From Nonomuraea sp. NBC_00507 (GTDB lineage: Bacteria > Actinomycetota > Actinomycetes > Streptosporangiales > Streptosporangiaceae): 64,000 nucleotides of DNA. The notes under the pieces are model-generated. The model was not told the origin of the DNA and searched no databases. It worked only from the letters and a program-made list of their open reading frames with translations. Within the stretch, counting starts at the first letter, position 1. Each line of letters starts with the position of its first letter. Shown in pieces: positions 48,639-57,436 of the stretch. The translations under genes and the position numbers were made by a program. The stretch covers positions 6,510,001-6,574,000 of the forward strand of contig NZ_CP107853.1 in NCBI RefSeq assembly GCF_036013525.1. Reading direction: 5' to 3'.

Positions 48639-49310
48639 TCAGTCCGGGTGCCTGGCCAGGTGGTCGGCGCGCCGGATCGGCTCGGGGAGCCGGTAGCGCG
48701 GCGCGAGGCGGAGGACCTGGTCCGTGGCCGTGTCCAGGGCGATGCGGTGTCCTTGGGACACGTACACCGGCTTGACGCCGCGCTGCGTGCGCAGCGCCCG
48801 CCCCACCGTGGCTCCCTCGTGCACGATCGGCGTCCACGCCCCGCGCTGCGGCCCCGGTGGCTCGTGCGTGCCGACGAACGGCGTCTTGCCCACGCCCAGC
48901 GCCGGTAGCCCCGTCAGCACGCCGATGTGGCAGGCCAGGCCGAACCCGCGCGGGTGTGCCAGCCCGTATCCGTCGCAGACCAGCAGGTCCGGCGTCACCG
49001 TGAGCTGCTCGAGCGCCTCGACCAGCGCGGGCAGCTCGCGGAAGGCGAACAGGCCTGGCACATACGGGAACGCCGCCGTCCCGTGGACGACCACCTGCTC
49101 CACCACGGCCAGGACGGCGGCGTCCATGACGACCACCGCGGCCGTCAGGCCGTCGCCCGGGCCGTGGTAGTGCACGTCCAGGCCCGCCACCAGGGCGAAG
49201 GTGTCCGGCCCGGTGAGCTCGACGTGCCCGCGGAGCCGGTCCTGAAGGGCCTGCGCCTCGGCGGCCGTGGAGGGCCATGGGTGAAGCTGCTCAACCTGCA
49301 CCCGACCCAC
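48639..49310 (-). CDS. nfi: Endonuclease V (deoxyinosine 3' endonuclease)
   Basis: A 223-residue repair nuclease that cuts near deoxyinosine (or inosine in RNA). Metal-binding Asp in VAGLDVHY, Glu in PYVPGLFAFRELP (the PYxPG wedge motif) and Asp in VCDGYGLAHPRGFGLACHIGV are present, as is the GVGKTPFVG strand and C-terminal VSQGHRIALDTA. GTG at 49310 is preferred; a further in-frame GTG at 49301 is possible, and the upstream Cys-rich codons are not family sequence. Divergent from tauE. Confidence 0.92.
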   Translation of the reverse strand: MGRVQVEQLHPWPSTAAEAQALQDRLRGHVELTGPDTFALVAGLDVHYHGPGDGLTAAVVVMDAAVLAVVEQVVVHGTAAFPYVPGLFAFRELPALVEALEQLTVTPDLLVCDGYGLAHPRGFGLACHIGVLTGLPALGVGKTPFVGTHEPPGPQRGAWTPIVHEGATVGRALRTQRGVKPVYVSQGHRIALDTATDQVLRLAPRYRLPEPIRRADHLARHPD

Positions 49311-49360
49311 CGTAGTGCCCCGCCCGCAGGGACAAATCGGACAACACATAGCATGTCCCC

Positions 49361-50101
49361 GTGATCTTCGGCGAAGCTCTCGGCCTGCTCGCGGTCGGCG
49401 TCGTGGCCGGTGTGGTGAGCACGGTCGTGAGCCTCGCCTCGATCATCTCCTACCCGGCCCTCCTGGCTTTCGGCCTGCCCCCGCTGGCCGCGAACGTCAC
49501 CAACACCGTCGCCCTCGTCTTCACCGGCGTCGGCGCGGCCGCCGGATCGCGGCCCGAGCTGGCCGGCGAGGGCGGCCGCGTGCTGAGGCTCGGCCCGTTG
49601 GCCGCGCTCGGCGGGGCGTCGGGCGCCCTCCTGCTGCTGGTGACCCCCGCCAGGACGTTCGAGCTGATCGCGCCCTGGCTGATCGCGATGGCGTCCTTGT
49701 TGCTGGCCCGGCCACCGTCCGGGCGGGTGCGCGGCGAGCACGGGATTCTGGGGCGGGTGGGGCTGTTCGCCGTGACGATCTATGTGGGGTATTTCGGCGC
49801 GGCCGGGGGCATCCTGGTGTTCGCCGTGCTGGCCGCCATGCTCGACCACCCCGCGGCCAAGGTGAACGCGATGAAGAACGTCATGACGGGGCTGGCGAAC
49901 GCGGTGGCGGCGCTCGGGTTCGCGATCTTCGGGCCGGTCGACTGGGGCGCGGCGATGCCGCTGGCGGCCGGGTTTCTGCTGGGCGGCTGGGTCGGGCCCA
50001 AGATCGCGCGCCGGATGCCGGGCCACAGCCTGCGTTACCTGGCGGCCGTGTGCGGGCTGGCGGTGGCGCTCAAGCTGGGCTGGGACTCGTACGCGCGCTG
50101 A
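49361..50101 (+). CDS. TauE/SafE family membrane exporter
   Basis: A 246-residue protein with about eight transmembrane helices in two similar halves (VSTVVSLASIISYPALLAFGLPPLAANVTN and, later, YFGAAGGILVFAVLAAMLDHPAAKVNAMKNVMTGLANAVAALGF). TauE/SafE proteins move sulfite, sulfoacetate or related anions. A -10-like TAGCAT six bases before the GTG start suggests a leaderless message. Its end overlaps the leftward amidotransferase gene by 32 bases. Confidence 0.88.
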   Translation: MIFGEALGLLAVGVVAGVVSTVVSLASIISYPALLAFGLPPLAANVTNTVALVFTGVGAAAGSRPELAGEGGRVLRLGPLAALGGASGALLLLVTPARTFELIAPWLIAMASLLLARPPSGRVRGEHGILGRVGLFAVTIYVGYFGAAGGILVFAVLAAMLDHPAAKVNAMKNVMTGLANAVAALGFAIFGPVDWGAAMPLAAGFLLGGWVGPKIARRMPGHSLRYLAAVCGLAVALKLGWDSYAR

Positions 50102-50828
50102 CGGTACGCTCGGGGCCGGGTCTCGTACGTGCGCCCGCGGCACGCTCCGCGACGAGCGCGGCGAAGCGCATCGTCACCTCGCGCCAGATCGGCGTGGACA
50201 CCGGCTCGTCGGCCACCGCCCTGGCATAGACCTCGCCGGGGTCGAAGCCGTCCGCGCGCCACTCCCGGATGCGCGCAGGCAGCACCTCGGGGTGAAACTG
50301 CACGCCCCAGGCCCGCTCGCCCACCCGGAACGCCTGGTAGGGGCACGTCTGCGTCTCCGCCAGCCAGACGGCGCCCGCGGGCAGCGCGATGATCGCGTCC
50401 TTGTGGTGCTCCACTGCGGGCACCACCGGGGGAAGCCCGTGGAAGAGCGGGTCGTCGGCGGCCTCCGGCCTGATCGTGAGCGGGACGCTGCCGTTCTCCG
50501 GCGCGCCCGCGTCGCCCATCACCTCACCCCCCGCGACCTGGGCGATCATCTGACCGCCCAGACAGATGCCGAGCAGCGGCACCCCCTCCGCCAGCGCCTG
50601 CCCCACCAGCCGCCGGGCGTCCGCCAGCCATGGGGCCCGGTCGTCGTCGCCGGGCAGGTAGCCGCCACCCAGCATGATCATGGCATCGTGGCCGAGCCGA
50701 TCGGGCAGGGGAGCGCCGTCGTGGGCGAGCACGACGTCCAGCTCGTGCCCGGCCTCGGCCAGCCAGTCGCCCAGCCGGGCCGGGCCGCCGCTCCGGCTGT
50801 TCTGCACGACCAGCACGTCACCCATCAC
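50070..50828 (-). CDS. Class I glutamine amidotransferase-like protein (GuaA-like domain)
   Basis: A 252-residue protein with a glutaminase fold. The nucleophile elbow GICLGGQM holds the Cys and GVQFHPEV the His-x-Glu of the triad. Stand-alone homologues are annotated as GMP-synthase-like glutamine amidotransferases; the acceptor partner is unknown, and some hydrolyse gamma-glutamyl compounds. It has MMG at the start with two possible ATG codons. The last 30 bases overlap tauE on the other strand. Confidence 0.88.
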   Translation of the reverse strand: MMGDVLVVQNSRSGGPARLGDWLAEAGHELDVVLAHDGAPLPDRLGHDAMIMLGGGYLPGDDDRAPWLADARRLVGQALAEGVPLLGICLGGQMIAQVAGGEVMGDAGAPENGSVPLTIRPEAADDPLFHGLPPVVPAVEHHKDAIIALPAGAVWLAETQTCPYQAFRVGERAWGVQFHPEVLPARIREWRADGFDPGEVYARAVADEPVSTPIWREVTMRFAALVAERAAGARTRPGPERTVSARTSPSPA

Positions 50829-50867
50829 ACGCCTCCGCCATCCACTCGATGATCAGCCGGTCGTCGC

Positions 50868-51695
50868 TCACGGGAGGTTCGCCGCCCTGGCGGTGTGGCG
50901 CAGCAGCAGCGCGGTCGTCACCGGTCCGACGCCGCCGGGCACCGGGGTCAGCGCCCCGGCCACGCCCGCGACCGCGTCGAAGTCGACGTCGCCGGTCAGC
51001 CCGCCGTCGCCGGTCGGGTTGGTGCCGACGTCGATCACGACCGCGCCCGGCGCGACGTGCCCCGCGCCGATCAGCCCCGCCCGGCCGGCGGCCGCGACCA
51101 GCACCTCGGCCGTGGAGGTGACGGAGGCCAGATCACGGGTGCGCGAGTGGCAGACGGTGACCGTGGCGTGCCGGTCGAGCAGCAGGTGGGCGAGCGGCTT
51201 GCCGACCACGGTCGAGCGACCGACCACGACGGCCCGCCGCCCCTCCAGCTCCACCTCGTAGTGGTCGAGCAGGGCCATGACGGCCGCGGCGGTGGCGGGC
51301 GGGAACGCCGGTCGCCCGGCCGCCAGCCGGCCGAGCGAGAGCGGGTTGGCGCCGTCGACGTCCTTGCGCGGGTCGATCGACGCGGCCAGCTCCTGCGCCG
51401 AGGAGCCGGAGGGCAAGGGCGTCTGCAGCAGCACGCCGTGCACGCCGGAGTCGCCGCTGAGCCTGGTCAGCATCTCGCCGATCTGCTCAGGGCGGGCACC
51501 CGGCCCCAGGTCGACCACGTCGCAGGCGATGTCGACGCCGGCCGCCGCCTTGGCGAGCGACCGGACATACCACAGGCCGGCCTCGTCGTCCGTGGCCACC
51601 ACCACGGCCAGCCGCGGCTGAGGGCCCGCCGCGGCCTCGGCCTGCGTCTGGGCGCGGATGGCGGCGGCCAGCTCCTTGCCGGTCAGCGTCTTCAC
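50868..51695 (-). CDS. folD: FolD paralogue, methylene-THF dehydrogenase with altered cyclohydrolase site
   Basis: A 275-residue FolD-family protein (methylene-tetrahydrofolate dehydrogenase/methenyl-THF cyclohydrolase). Kept: Y43, Q91 (LLQTPLPSGS), DVDG (112-115), the NADP motif VVVGRSTVVGKPLAHLLL and TPVPGGVGPVTTALLL. Changed: the catalytic lysine four residues after Tyr in YVxxK is Leu47 (YVRSLAK), and the PCTP loop is PPAT. That lysine is needed for cyclohydrolase activity, so this copy may be dehydrogenase only. It overlaps fchA (ATGA), which can supply the missing step. Confidence 0.88.
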   Translation of the reverse strand: MKTLTGKELAAAIRAQTQAEAAAGPQPRLAVVVATDDEAGLWYVRSLAKAAAGVDIACDVVDLGPGARPEQIGEMLTRLSGDSGVHGVLLQTPLPSGSSAQELAASIDPRKDVDGANPLSLGRLAAGRPAFPPATAAAVMALLDHYEVELEGRRAVVVGRSTVVGKPLAHLLLDRHATVTVCHSRTRDLASVTSTAEVLVAAAGRAGLIGAGHVAPGAVVIDVGTNPTGDGGLTGDVDFDAVAGVAGALTPVPGGVGPVTTALLLRHTARAANLP

Positions 51696-52297
51696 CGGTT
51701 GATCTCCTCGCGTACCTCGGCGGTCACCCAGTCTGCCCTGGCGACGGCCGGATCCACGGCGGACAGGCGGATGTTCAGCTTCTCGCGTACTCGTTCATCC
51801 TTGATCCCGCCGAGGTTGACCTCGACGTTCACCCTCGCGGTGGTGAGTGCGGCGCGGGCGGCCTCCGCCGCGGCGGCCACGTCGGTGACGACGTTGCGGT
51901 TGCCGATCGGCAGCAGCAGCTCGCACAGCTCGATCACCCGCGTGGCCTCCTCGATCACGCGGGCCGGCGGCTCGGCGGCCCCGGCCAGCGCGGCGGCGAT
52001 CGCGGCGCTGCGCTGCTCGCCCTTGGGCAGCCGGTAGGCGTCGGTGACCGCGGTGAACGCCGCCGCGTCCTCCTCGGCCAGTTTCAACGCCCGCGCCCGC
52101 AGCATGTCGGTCTCGGAGATCACGGCGACGACGGTCTCGGCGTGATCGGCGTACTTCTCGCCGGTGCTGTAGCGGGCGACCATGCCGAGCAGCGCGGCGG
52201 CCTGGGCGGCGTGCAGGGCCGCCGTCGCGCCGCCGCCCGGAGCCGGCCGCCGGTCGGCCAGTTCGGCCAGGAAGTCGACGATCTTCAAGTCGCGCAT
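51692..52297 (-). CDS. fchA: Methenyl-THF cyclohydrolase/cyclodeaminase family protein (FchA-like)
   Basis: A 201-residue all-helical protein of the FTCD C-terminal family. The typical elements are FLAELADRRPAPGGGATAALHAAQAAALLGMVARYS (folate-binding glycine loop) and LLPIGNRNVVTDVAAAAEAARAAL (helix with the conserved N-x-N-x-x-x-D). Members hydrolyse methenyl-THF to formyl-THF or deaminate formimino-THF. ATG at 52297. It is the first gene of a two-gene operon with the FolD paralogue, suggesting the cyclohydrolase role; no histidine-degradation gene is nearby. Confidence 0.88.
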   Translation of the reverse strand: MRDLKIVDFLAELADRRPAPGGGATAALHAAQAAALLGMVARYSTGEKYADHAETVVAVISETDMLRARALKLAEEDAAAFTAVTDAYRLPKGEQRSAAIAAALAGAAEPPARVIEEATRVIELCELLLPIGNRNVVTDVAAAAEAARAALTTARVNVEVNLGGIKDERVREKLNIRLSAVDPAVARADWVTAEVREEINR

Positions 52298-52325
52298 GGC
52301 GGCATTCTGCCACCCCATGCGGTGC

Positions 52326-52838
52326 TCAATCGCGGTACATCGGCCGTGTGGCGTCCTCGGCGCCGCTCTGCGGCGGCAGGTACGGCGACGGCGCCTCACT
52401 GTAGGCGGGCGAGTAGACCGTCGGCTCGGCCATGGAGCGCCAGCGCGACGGGAAGAGCGAGACCACCAGCAGCGACACGCCGAGCACCAGGTGGAGTCCC
52501 GTGTAGGCGAGGGTGAGGTAGCCGGGCTCCAGGGAGTTGGGCAGCAAGTTATCCGGCGGCTGCCGCACGCCCAGCGCCGCCAGCAGGGGCAGGACGCCCA
52601 GGCCGGTGAACGCCAGGCCGCCGAGGAGTGAGGCGACGGGTGACAGCCGTGAACCGGCCAGGAACGCCAGGCCGATGCCGGTGGCGACCAGGACGCCCAC
52701 CGCAGGCCAGGAGATCTGGAACGCCCTTGCGGCCTCCAGACGGAGCTCGCCGACGCCGAACCACAGCCCGGCGGCGACCAGGGGAGGAAGGAGCAGCCCG
52801 GCGACCACTCCGAGGACATGACGGGCACCGTTTGACAT
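52326..52838 (-). CDS. Membrane protein of unknown function
   Basis: A 170-residue protein with four helices (about 7-28, 42-62, 66-88 and 106-128) and a proline/tyrosine-rich cytoplasmic tail (PTVYSPAYSEAPSPYLPPQS). I do not recognise the family; similar proteins are common and uncharacterised in Streptosporangiales. It lies between fchA and the M1 peptidase, all leftward, but with its own 28-base and 49-base gaps. Confidence 0.7.
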   Translation of the reverse strand: MSNGARHVLGVVAGLLLPPLVAAGLWFGVGELRLEAARAFQISWPAVGVLVATGIGLAFLAGSRLSPVASLLGGLAFTGLGVLPLLAALGVRQPPDNLLPNSLEPGYLTLAYTGLHLVLGVSLLVVSLFPSRWRSMAEPTVYSPAYSEAPSPYLPPQSGAEDATRPMYRD

Positions 52839-52887
52839 GACAAACCCCGTTTGTGTGGTTACGCCCCAACCTACCGTGCGCGCTCCC

Positions 52888-54333
52888 TCAGCGTGGGGTG
52901 GTCGTCGAGTCCAGCCAGGTGTCGATGAGCTTGGTGAAGTTCCTGCCGGTGTGCTGGTTGATCCACTTGGTGAACGACGCCCGGTCCTGGGTGGTGTTGC
53001 GGTGCTCCTGCGGCCACGCCGTGGTCATCGCGAAGAACTTCTTGTCGCCGAGCCGCTCCCTGATCTCGTGCAGCATGATCGCCGGGCAGTAGTAGACGTT
53101 GCTCTGCCCGAACGAGTCCCGCCGGTAGCGGGCCGGCGGACCGCTCTCCCGGCGGAGCTCGGCGTCCATGCGGCGGATGTTCGCGATGTAGGTGTCGATC
53201 GAGCCGCCCTGGTCGTCGGCGTGCCACTGCATCTCGAAGTACATGGCGAAACCCTCGTTCAGCCACATGTCACGCCAGGTGCGCGGGGTGACGGTGTCGC
53301 CGAACCAGTGGTGCGCCAGCTCGTGCGCCACCACCGACGGCTCCATGTAACGCGGGCCGAGCGCGATCATCTGCTGCGTCTCCATGCCGGAGTCGCTCGT
53401 CGCCACCAGGCCGGCGCTGGGGAACGGGTACGGGCCGAGCTTCATCTCCAGCCACTTCATGATCGCCGGCATCCGGCGGGCGACGGGGAGGGTCTTGGCC
53501 ACGTCCTGCGGGCGAATCCAGTACGTGATCGGGATGCCGCGCGGGCCCTTGTCCTTGAACATGCGGAACTTGTCGGCGGCGAACACCGTCAGGTAGCTGG
53601 CCACAGGATCGGTCGACTCCCAGCGGAACGTGCTCGACCCGCCCTTCGTGCTCTTGCCCTTGTACGTGCCGTGCGCGACGCCCGACCAGCCCTTGGGCAC
53701 CGTGATCGCCACGTCGTACAGCGCCTCGTCCGACGGATGGTCGTTGACCGGGAACCAGGTGAACGCCCCGAACGGCTCCTGCAGCGCCCACGCCCGGCCA
53801 CCTTCGCCGGTGCGGAAGCCGAGGATGCTGATGTCCTTGCGCCGCTGCTTGGCGTCGACGGGCCGGGGCCGGCCGTGGTAGCGCACGGTCACGACGGCGC
53901 CTTCGCCGGCCTTCAGCGGTTTGGCCAGCGGGATGGTCAGGTCGTCCCCGGTCCGCCGCGGCCTGGCGCTCGTCCCGTTCACCGTGGCCTCGTCCACCTT
54001 CAACGCCCGCCCGAAGTCGACGGTGACGCCGGTGACCGGCTTGACCGCGCGGAGCGTCAGCTTCGCCGTGCCCGACAGCGTGCGGCTCGCCGGCTTCCAG
54101 TCCAGCGTCAGATCGTAGTGGAGCACGTCGATCGCCGGGTTGCCGTAGGCCGGGTACACCGGGTCCTTGACGGGCTGCGACCTGCCCTTCTCGTACGCGC
54201 TCAGGTCCACCTCGGGACGCGGCGCCTCGGCCACGGGCTTGGCGGACTGCGCCTGCCGCGTGGCGGGCGGGGGCGTGCTACAGCCCGATACGGCCAGCGA
54301 AAGGGTCAGAAGTAATAAAAGGGGCCTCCGCAT
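52888..54333 (-). CDS. M1 family zinc metallopeptidase lipoprotein
   Basis: A 481-residue exported aminopeptidase-like protein. Lipobox VSGC at C18. N-terminal beta-domain with YDLTLDWKPASRTLSGTAKL, then the thermolysin-like catalytic domain: GMETQQM (318-323, the GAMEN-equivalent substrate strand), HELAHHWFGD (H337-E338-H341) and NEGFA (E360). It lacks the large C-terminal helical domain of cytosolic M1 enzymes. ATG at 54333; a perfect inverted repeat lies ten bases upstream. Probably trims peptides outside the cell. Confidence 0.93.
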   Translation of the reverse strand: MRRPLLLLLTLSLAVSGCSTPPPATRQAQSAKPVAEAPRPEVDLSAYEKGRSQPVKDPVYPAYGNPAIDVLHYDLTLDWKPASRTLSGTAKLTLRAVKPVTGVTVDFGRALKVDEATVNGTSARPRRTGDDLTIPLAKPLKAGEGAVVTVRYHGRPRPVDAKQRRKDISILGFRTGEGGRAWALQEPFGAFTWFPVNDHPSDEALYDVAITVPKGWSGVAHGTYKGKSTKGGSSTFRWESTDPVASYLTVFAADKFRMFKDKGPRGIPITYWIRPQDVAKTLPVARRMPAIMKWLEMKLGPYPFPSAGLVATSDSGMETQQMIALGPRYMEPSVVAHELAHHWFGDTVTPRTWRDMWLNEGFAMYFEMQWHADDQGGSIDTYIANIRRMDAELRRESGPPARYRRDSFGQSNVYYCPAIMLHEIRERLGDKKFFAMTTAWPQEHRNTTQDRASFTKWINQHTGRNFTKLIDTWLDSTTTPR

Positions 54334-54342
54334 TCGGGCAAA

Positions 54343-54366
54343 GGTAACGAACCGCCTCGTTACCTA
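54343..54366. promoter_or_regulatory. Perfect inverted repeat between divergent genes
   Basis: AGGTAACGA (54343-54351) and TCGTTACCT (54358-54366) with a six-base spacer, directly upstream of the M1 peptidase start and 98 bases upstream of the propeller gene start. It fits an operator for a dimeric regulator; no regulator gene is adjacent. Confidence 0.6.
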
Positions 54367-54463
54367 CAAGCGCTTTTCGTCAATCAGATCGTTTCTGCAA
54401 ACTCCCTGTGAAGCGCGCAGCACCTCTTCACCCAGGGGCACGGGCACGGGCATCGTGGGCCGC

Positions 54464-55375
54464 ATGAGATCCGCGATCCTGAAGACCGCAGCAAGCGCCT
54501 TAATCGTGCTCCTGCTGGGCACCGTGCCCGCGCAGGCCACGTCGAAGCCGGACCAGTTCGCGCTGCCCAACGGGTTCCAGCCGGAGGGGATCGCGATCGG
54601 GGGCGGGCCCTACGCCTACTTCGGCTCCCGCGCGACCGGTGACATCTACCGGGCAGACCTGCGCACCGGTAAGGGGTCGGTCATCAGCAAGGGCCCGGGC
54701 ACGCCGTCGCTCGGGCTCAAGACCGACGGGCGCGGCCGGCTGTTCGTGGCCGGGGGGACGGGTGGCGACGCCCGCGTGATCGACCTGCGTACCGGGGAGG
54801 TCGTCAAGTCGTACAAGCTGACCACCGACCCGGCGTTCGTCAACGACGTCATCCTCACCGGGGGTGCGGCGTACTTCACCGACTCCCGCAACCCCGTCCT
54901 GTACAAGCTGGAGCTCGGCCGCGGCGGCGCGCTGCCCGGCGAGGCCGTCAAGATCCCGCTCAGCGGGGCCATTCAGTACACGACCGGCAACAATGCCAAC
55001 GGCATCGCGATCAGCCCCGACCGCACGTCACTGCTGATCGTCCAGTCGAACACCGGCAAGCTGTTCGAGGCAGACCCGGCCACCGGCGTCACCACAGAGG
55101 TGGACCTGGGCGGCAAGCTGCTCACCAACGGCGACGGCCTGCTGCTGTCCGGCAGCACCCTGTACGCCGTGCTCAACCGCGCCAACACCGTCGCCGTCAT
55201 CGGCCTGGCCGCCGACGGCTCGTCCGGGAAGATCGTCAAGCGACTGACCGATCCGCGCTTCGACGTCCCGACGACGGTCGCCAAGTACGGCCACCGCCTC
55301 TACCTGCCCAACGCCCGCTTCACCACCACGCCGACGCCTGACACGGCGTACAACGTGGTAGCGATCAAGCCCTGA
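54464..55375 (+). CDS. Secreted SMP-30-like beta-propeller protein
   Basis: A 303-residue exported protein with a Sec signal peptide (MRSAILKTAASALIVLLLGTVPAQA). The mature part has repeated blades of SMP-30/gluconolactonase type: GFQPEGIAIGGGPYAYFGSR, LGLKTDGRGRLFVAGGTGGD, FVNDVILTGGAAYFTDSRNP, NANGIAISPDRTSLLIVQSN, TNGDGLLLSGSTLYAVLNR. Such proteins are lactonases or binding propellers. Here the metal-binding Glu/Asn pattern is only partly clear, so enzyme activity is uncertain. Divergent from the M1 peptidase. Confidence 0.85.
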   Translation: MRSAILKTAASALIVLLLGTVPAQATSKPDQFALPNGFQPEGIAIGGGPYAYFGSRATGDIYRADLRTGKGSVISKGPGTPSLGLKTDGRGRLFVAGGTGGDARVIDLRTGEVVKSYKLTTDPAFVNDVILTGGAAYFTDSRNPVLYKLELGRGGALPGEAVKIPLSGAIQYTTGNNANGIAISPDRTSLLIVQSNTGKLFEADPATGVTTEVDLGGKLLTNGDGLLLSGSTLYAVLNRANTVAVIGLAADGSSGKIVKRLTDPRFDVPTTVAKYGHRLYLPNARFTTTPTPDTAYNVVAIKP

Positions 55376-55383
55376 CCCCGGAC

Positions 55384-55403
55384 GGGGGCGGGCCACCGCC
55401 CCC
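55384..55403. terminator. Hairpin terminator after the propeller gene
   Basis: GGGGGCGG, four-base loop GCCA, then CCGCCCCC, eight bases after the TGA stop. Perfect 8-bp GC stem. The remaining 126 bases to the FMN reductase stop are GC-rich with no gene seen. Confidence 0.55.
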
Positions 55404-55529
55404 TCGGCCCAACTGCCTGCGCGCCTGCGGCCGGTCGGCCGCGCGCGCCGGCCGGGTGGCGGTGCTCGCGTCGCCCGCGGTGTCACGGTGCCGGGTTGTG
55501 GCGCCGGTATTCGGCAAGGCGGTGACGGG

Positions 55530-56210
55530 TCAGCGGGGCGGGCGGAGGGCGGCGAGCTGGTCCTCGAACGGCACGACCGTCTCCTCCTGGTCGGCCCGCG
55601 CGTGCGGCGCGCGGTGCCGGAGCAGGTCGGCCAGCTCCCCGGCGGCGCGTTCGATGCGCTCGCCCAGGCCGTCGGTGAAGGCGTCGCCCGCGCCGCCCCA
55701 GTCCTCCGCGGCCGCGTACACGGCGGTCGGGACGACGACGGCCCGCAGGTAGGCGAACAGCGGCCGCAGCGCGTGCTCCAGCGCCAGCGAGTGGCGCGCC
55801 GTCCCGCCGGTGGCGGCGATCAGCACGGGCTTGCCCACCAGCGCGGTGTTGTCGACCACGTCGAAGAACGACTTGAACAACCCGCTGTAGGAACCGCTGA
55901 AGATCGGCGTGACCGCGATGATCCCGTCGGACTCCGTGACCGCCTCGATCGCCGCGCGCAGCCGGGCGCCGGGGAACCCGGTCACGAACGCGTGCGCGAC
56001 GTCCACGGCCAGCTCACGCAACTCGATCACCCGCGGCTCGACGGCCGCGAGCTCGGCCGGGCCCGCCGGCGGCGGCACGCGCCCGGCCGCGCGCTCCTCC
56101 GGCGCCTCCTGCTCCGCCAGTCGTCGGGTCACGGCCTCGGCGAGGCGGTCGGCGAGCAGGCGGGTCGAGGAGGGCTGGGTCAGCCCCGCCGTGACGACGA
56201 CCAGCTTCAT
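55530..56210 (-). CDS. NADPH-dependent FMN reductase (CE1759 family)
   Basis: A 226-residue flavodoxin-fold reductase that supplies FMNH2. LVVVTAGLTQPSSTRLLADRLAEAV is the phosphate loop, and TPIFSGSYSGLFKSFFDVVD the NADPH_red core. It matches the small family that always accompanies an LLM monooxygenase of the CE1758 type. ATG at 56210 with GGGGGA upstream; it lies 13 bases after the monooxygenase gene, so the pair is one operon. Confidence 0.9.
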   Translation of the reverse strand: MKLVVVTAGLTQPSSTRLLADRLAEAVTRRLAEQEAPEERAAGRVPPPAGPAELAAVEPRVIELRELAVDVAHAFVTGFPGARLRAAIEAVTESDGIIAVTPIFSGSYSGLFKSFFDVVDNTALVGKPVLIAATGGTARHSLALEHALRPLFAYLRAVVVPTAVYAAAEDWGGAGDAFTDGLGERIERAAGELADLLRHRAPHARADQEETVVPFEDQLAALRPPR

Positions 56211-56223
56211 GATGTCCCCTTCC

Positions 56224-57351
56224 TCAGGCTTCGACGGTGGTGGCGGAGGCGGTGGTGACGGCGGCGGCCGTCTTGGCCGCGAGCAGGGAGTCGTGCGTGG
56301 GCGCGTCCGGCACCTCGGCCGGCCTGCCCTTGGCGAACTCGGCACGCAGCACCGGCACGACCTCCTCGCCGAGGATGTCGAGCTGCTCCAGCACGGTCTT
56401 CAGCGGCAGCCCCGCGTGGTCCATGAGGAACAGCTGGCGCTGGTAGTCGCCGAAGAACTCCCTGAACTGCAGCGTCCGGTCGATGACCTGCTGCGGGCTG
56501 CCCACGGTGAGCGGCGTCTCGGCCATGAACTCCTCCAGCGACGGCCCGTGGCCGTACACGGGGGCGACGTCGAAGTACGGGCGGAACTCGCGTACCGCGT
56601 CCTGGGAGTTCTTGCGCATGAACACCTGGCCGCCGAGCCCCACAATGGCCTGCTCGGGCGTGCCGTGCCCATAGTGGGCGTACCGCTGCCGGTAGAGGTG
56701 GATCAGCCGCATGAAGTGCTCCTTCGGCCAGAAGATGTTGTTGGCGAAGAAGCCGTCACCGTAGTAGGCGGCCTGCTCGGCGATCTCCGGGCTGCGGATC
56801 GAGCCGTGCCACACGAACGGCGGCACCTCGTCCAGCGGCCGCGGCGTCGAGGTGAAGCCCTGCAGCGGTGTGCGGAAGCGGCCCTCCCAGTCCACCACGT
56901 CCTCGCGCCACAGCCGGTGCAGCAGCGCGTAGTTCTCGATGGCGAGCGGGATGCCCTGCCTGATGTCCTGGCCGAACCACGGATAGACGGGCCCGGTGTT
57001 GCCCCGGCCCATCATGACGTCCACCCGCCCGCCCGCCAGGTGCTGCAGCATGGCGAAGTCCTCGGCGATCTTCACCGGGTCGTTGGTGGTGATCAGCGTG
57101 GTGGCGGTGGAGAGGACGAGGCGCTCGGTCTTGGCCGCGATGTAGCCGAGCATCGTCGTGGGGGAGGACGGCACGAACGGCGGGTTGTGGTGCTCGCCCG
57201 TCGCGAACACGTCAAGCCCGACCTCCTCGGCCTTGAGCGCGATCGTCACCATCGCCTTGATCCGCTCGTGCTCCGTCGGCGTCCTGCCGGTCGTGGGGTC
57301 CATGGTCACGTCACCCACGCTGAAGATTCCGAACTGCACTTTAGTCACCAT
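56224..57351 (-). CDS. LLM-class flavin-dependent monooxygenase (CE1758 family)
   Basis: A 375-residue luciferase-like TIM-barrel enzyme that uses FMNH2 and O2. VQFGIFSVGDVTMDPTTGRT is the family-specific start; GLDVFATGEHHNPPFVPSSP, LSTATTLITTNDPVKIAEDFAMLQHLAGGRVDVMMGRGN and GGQVFMRKNSQDAVREFRPY are typical barrel and flavin-binding strands. The C-terminal Ala/Thr-rich tail is variable. Its FMN reductase is encoded next to it. Substrate unknown; relatives oxidise sulfonates, alkanes or aromatic compounds. Confidence 0.92.
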   Translation of the reverse strand: MVTKVQFGIFSVGDVTMDPTTGRTPTEHERIKAMVTIALKAEEVGLDVFATGEHHNPPFVPSSPTTMLGYIAAKTERLVLSTATTLITTNDPVKIAEDFAMLQHLAGGRVDVMMGRGNTGPVYPWFGQDIRQGIPLAIENYALLHRLWREDVVDWEGRFRTPLQGFTSTPRPLDEVPPFVWHGSIRSPEIAEQAAYYGDGFFANNIFWPKEHFMRLIHLYRQRYAHYGHGTPEQAIVGLGGQVFMRKNSQDAVREFRPYFDVAPVYGHGPSLEEFMAETPLTVGSPQQVIDRTLQFREFFGDYQRQLFLMDHAGLPLKTVLEQLDILGEEVVPVLRAEFAKGRPAEVPDAPTHDSLLAAKTAAAVTTASATTVEA

Positions 57352-57436
57352 CCATGACTGTTGAATCTTTGACGGCTACGGTAGCGCAAGGGCCTTCCGT
57401 GTTATTCCATCATCGGGCATGGTGGTCCGTGCGTGG

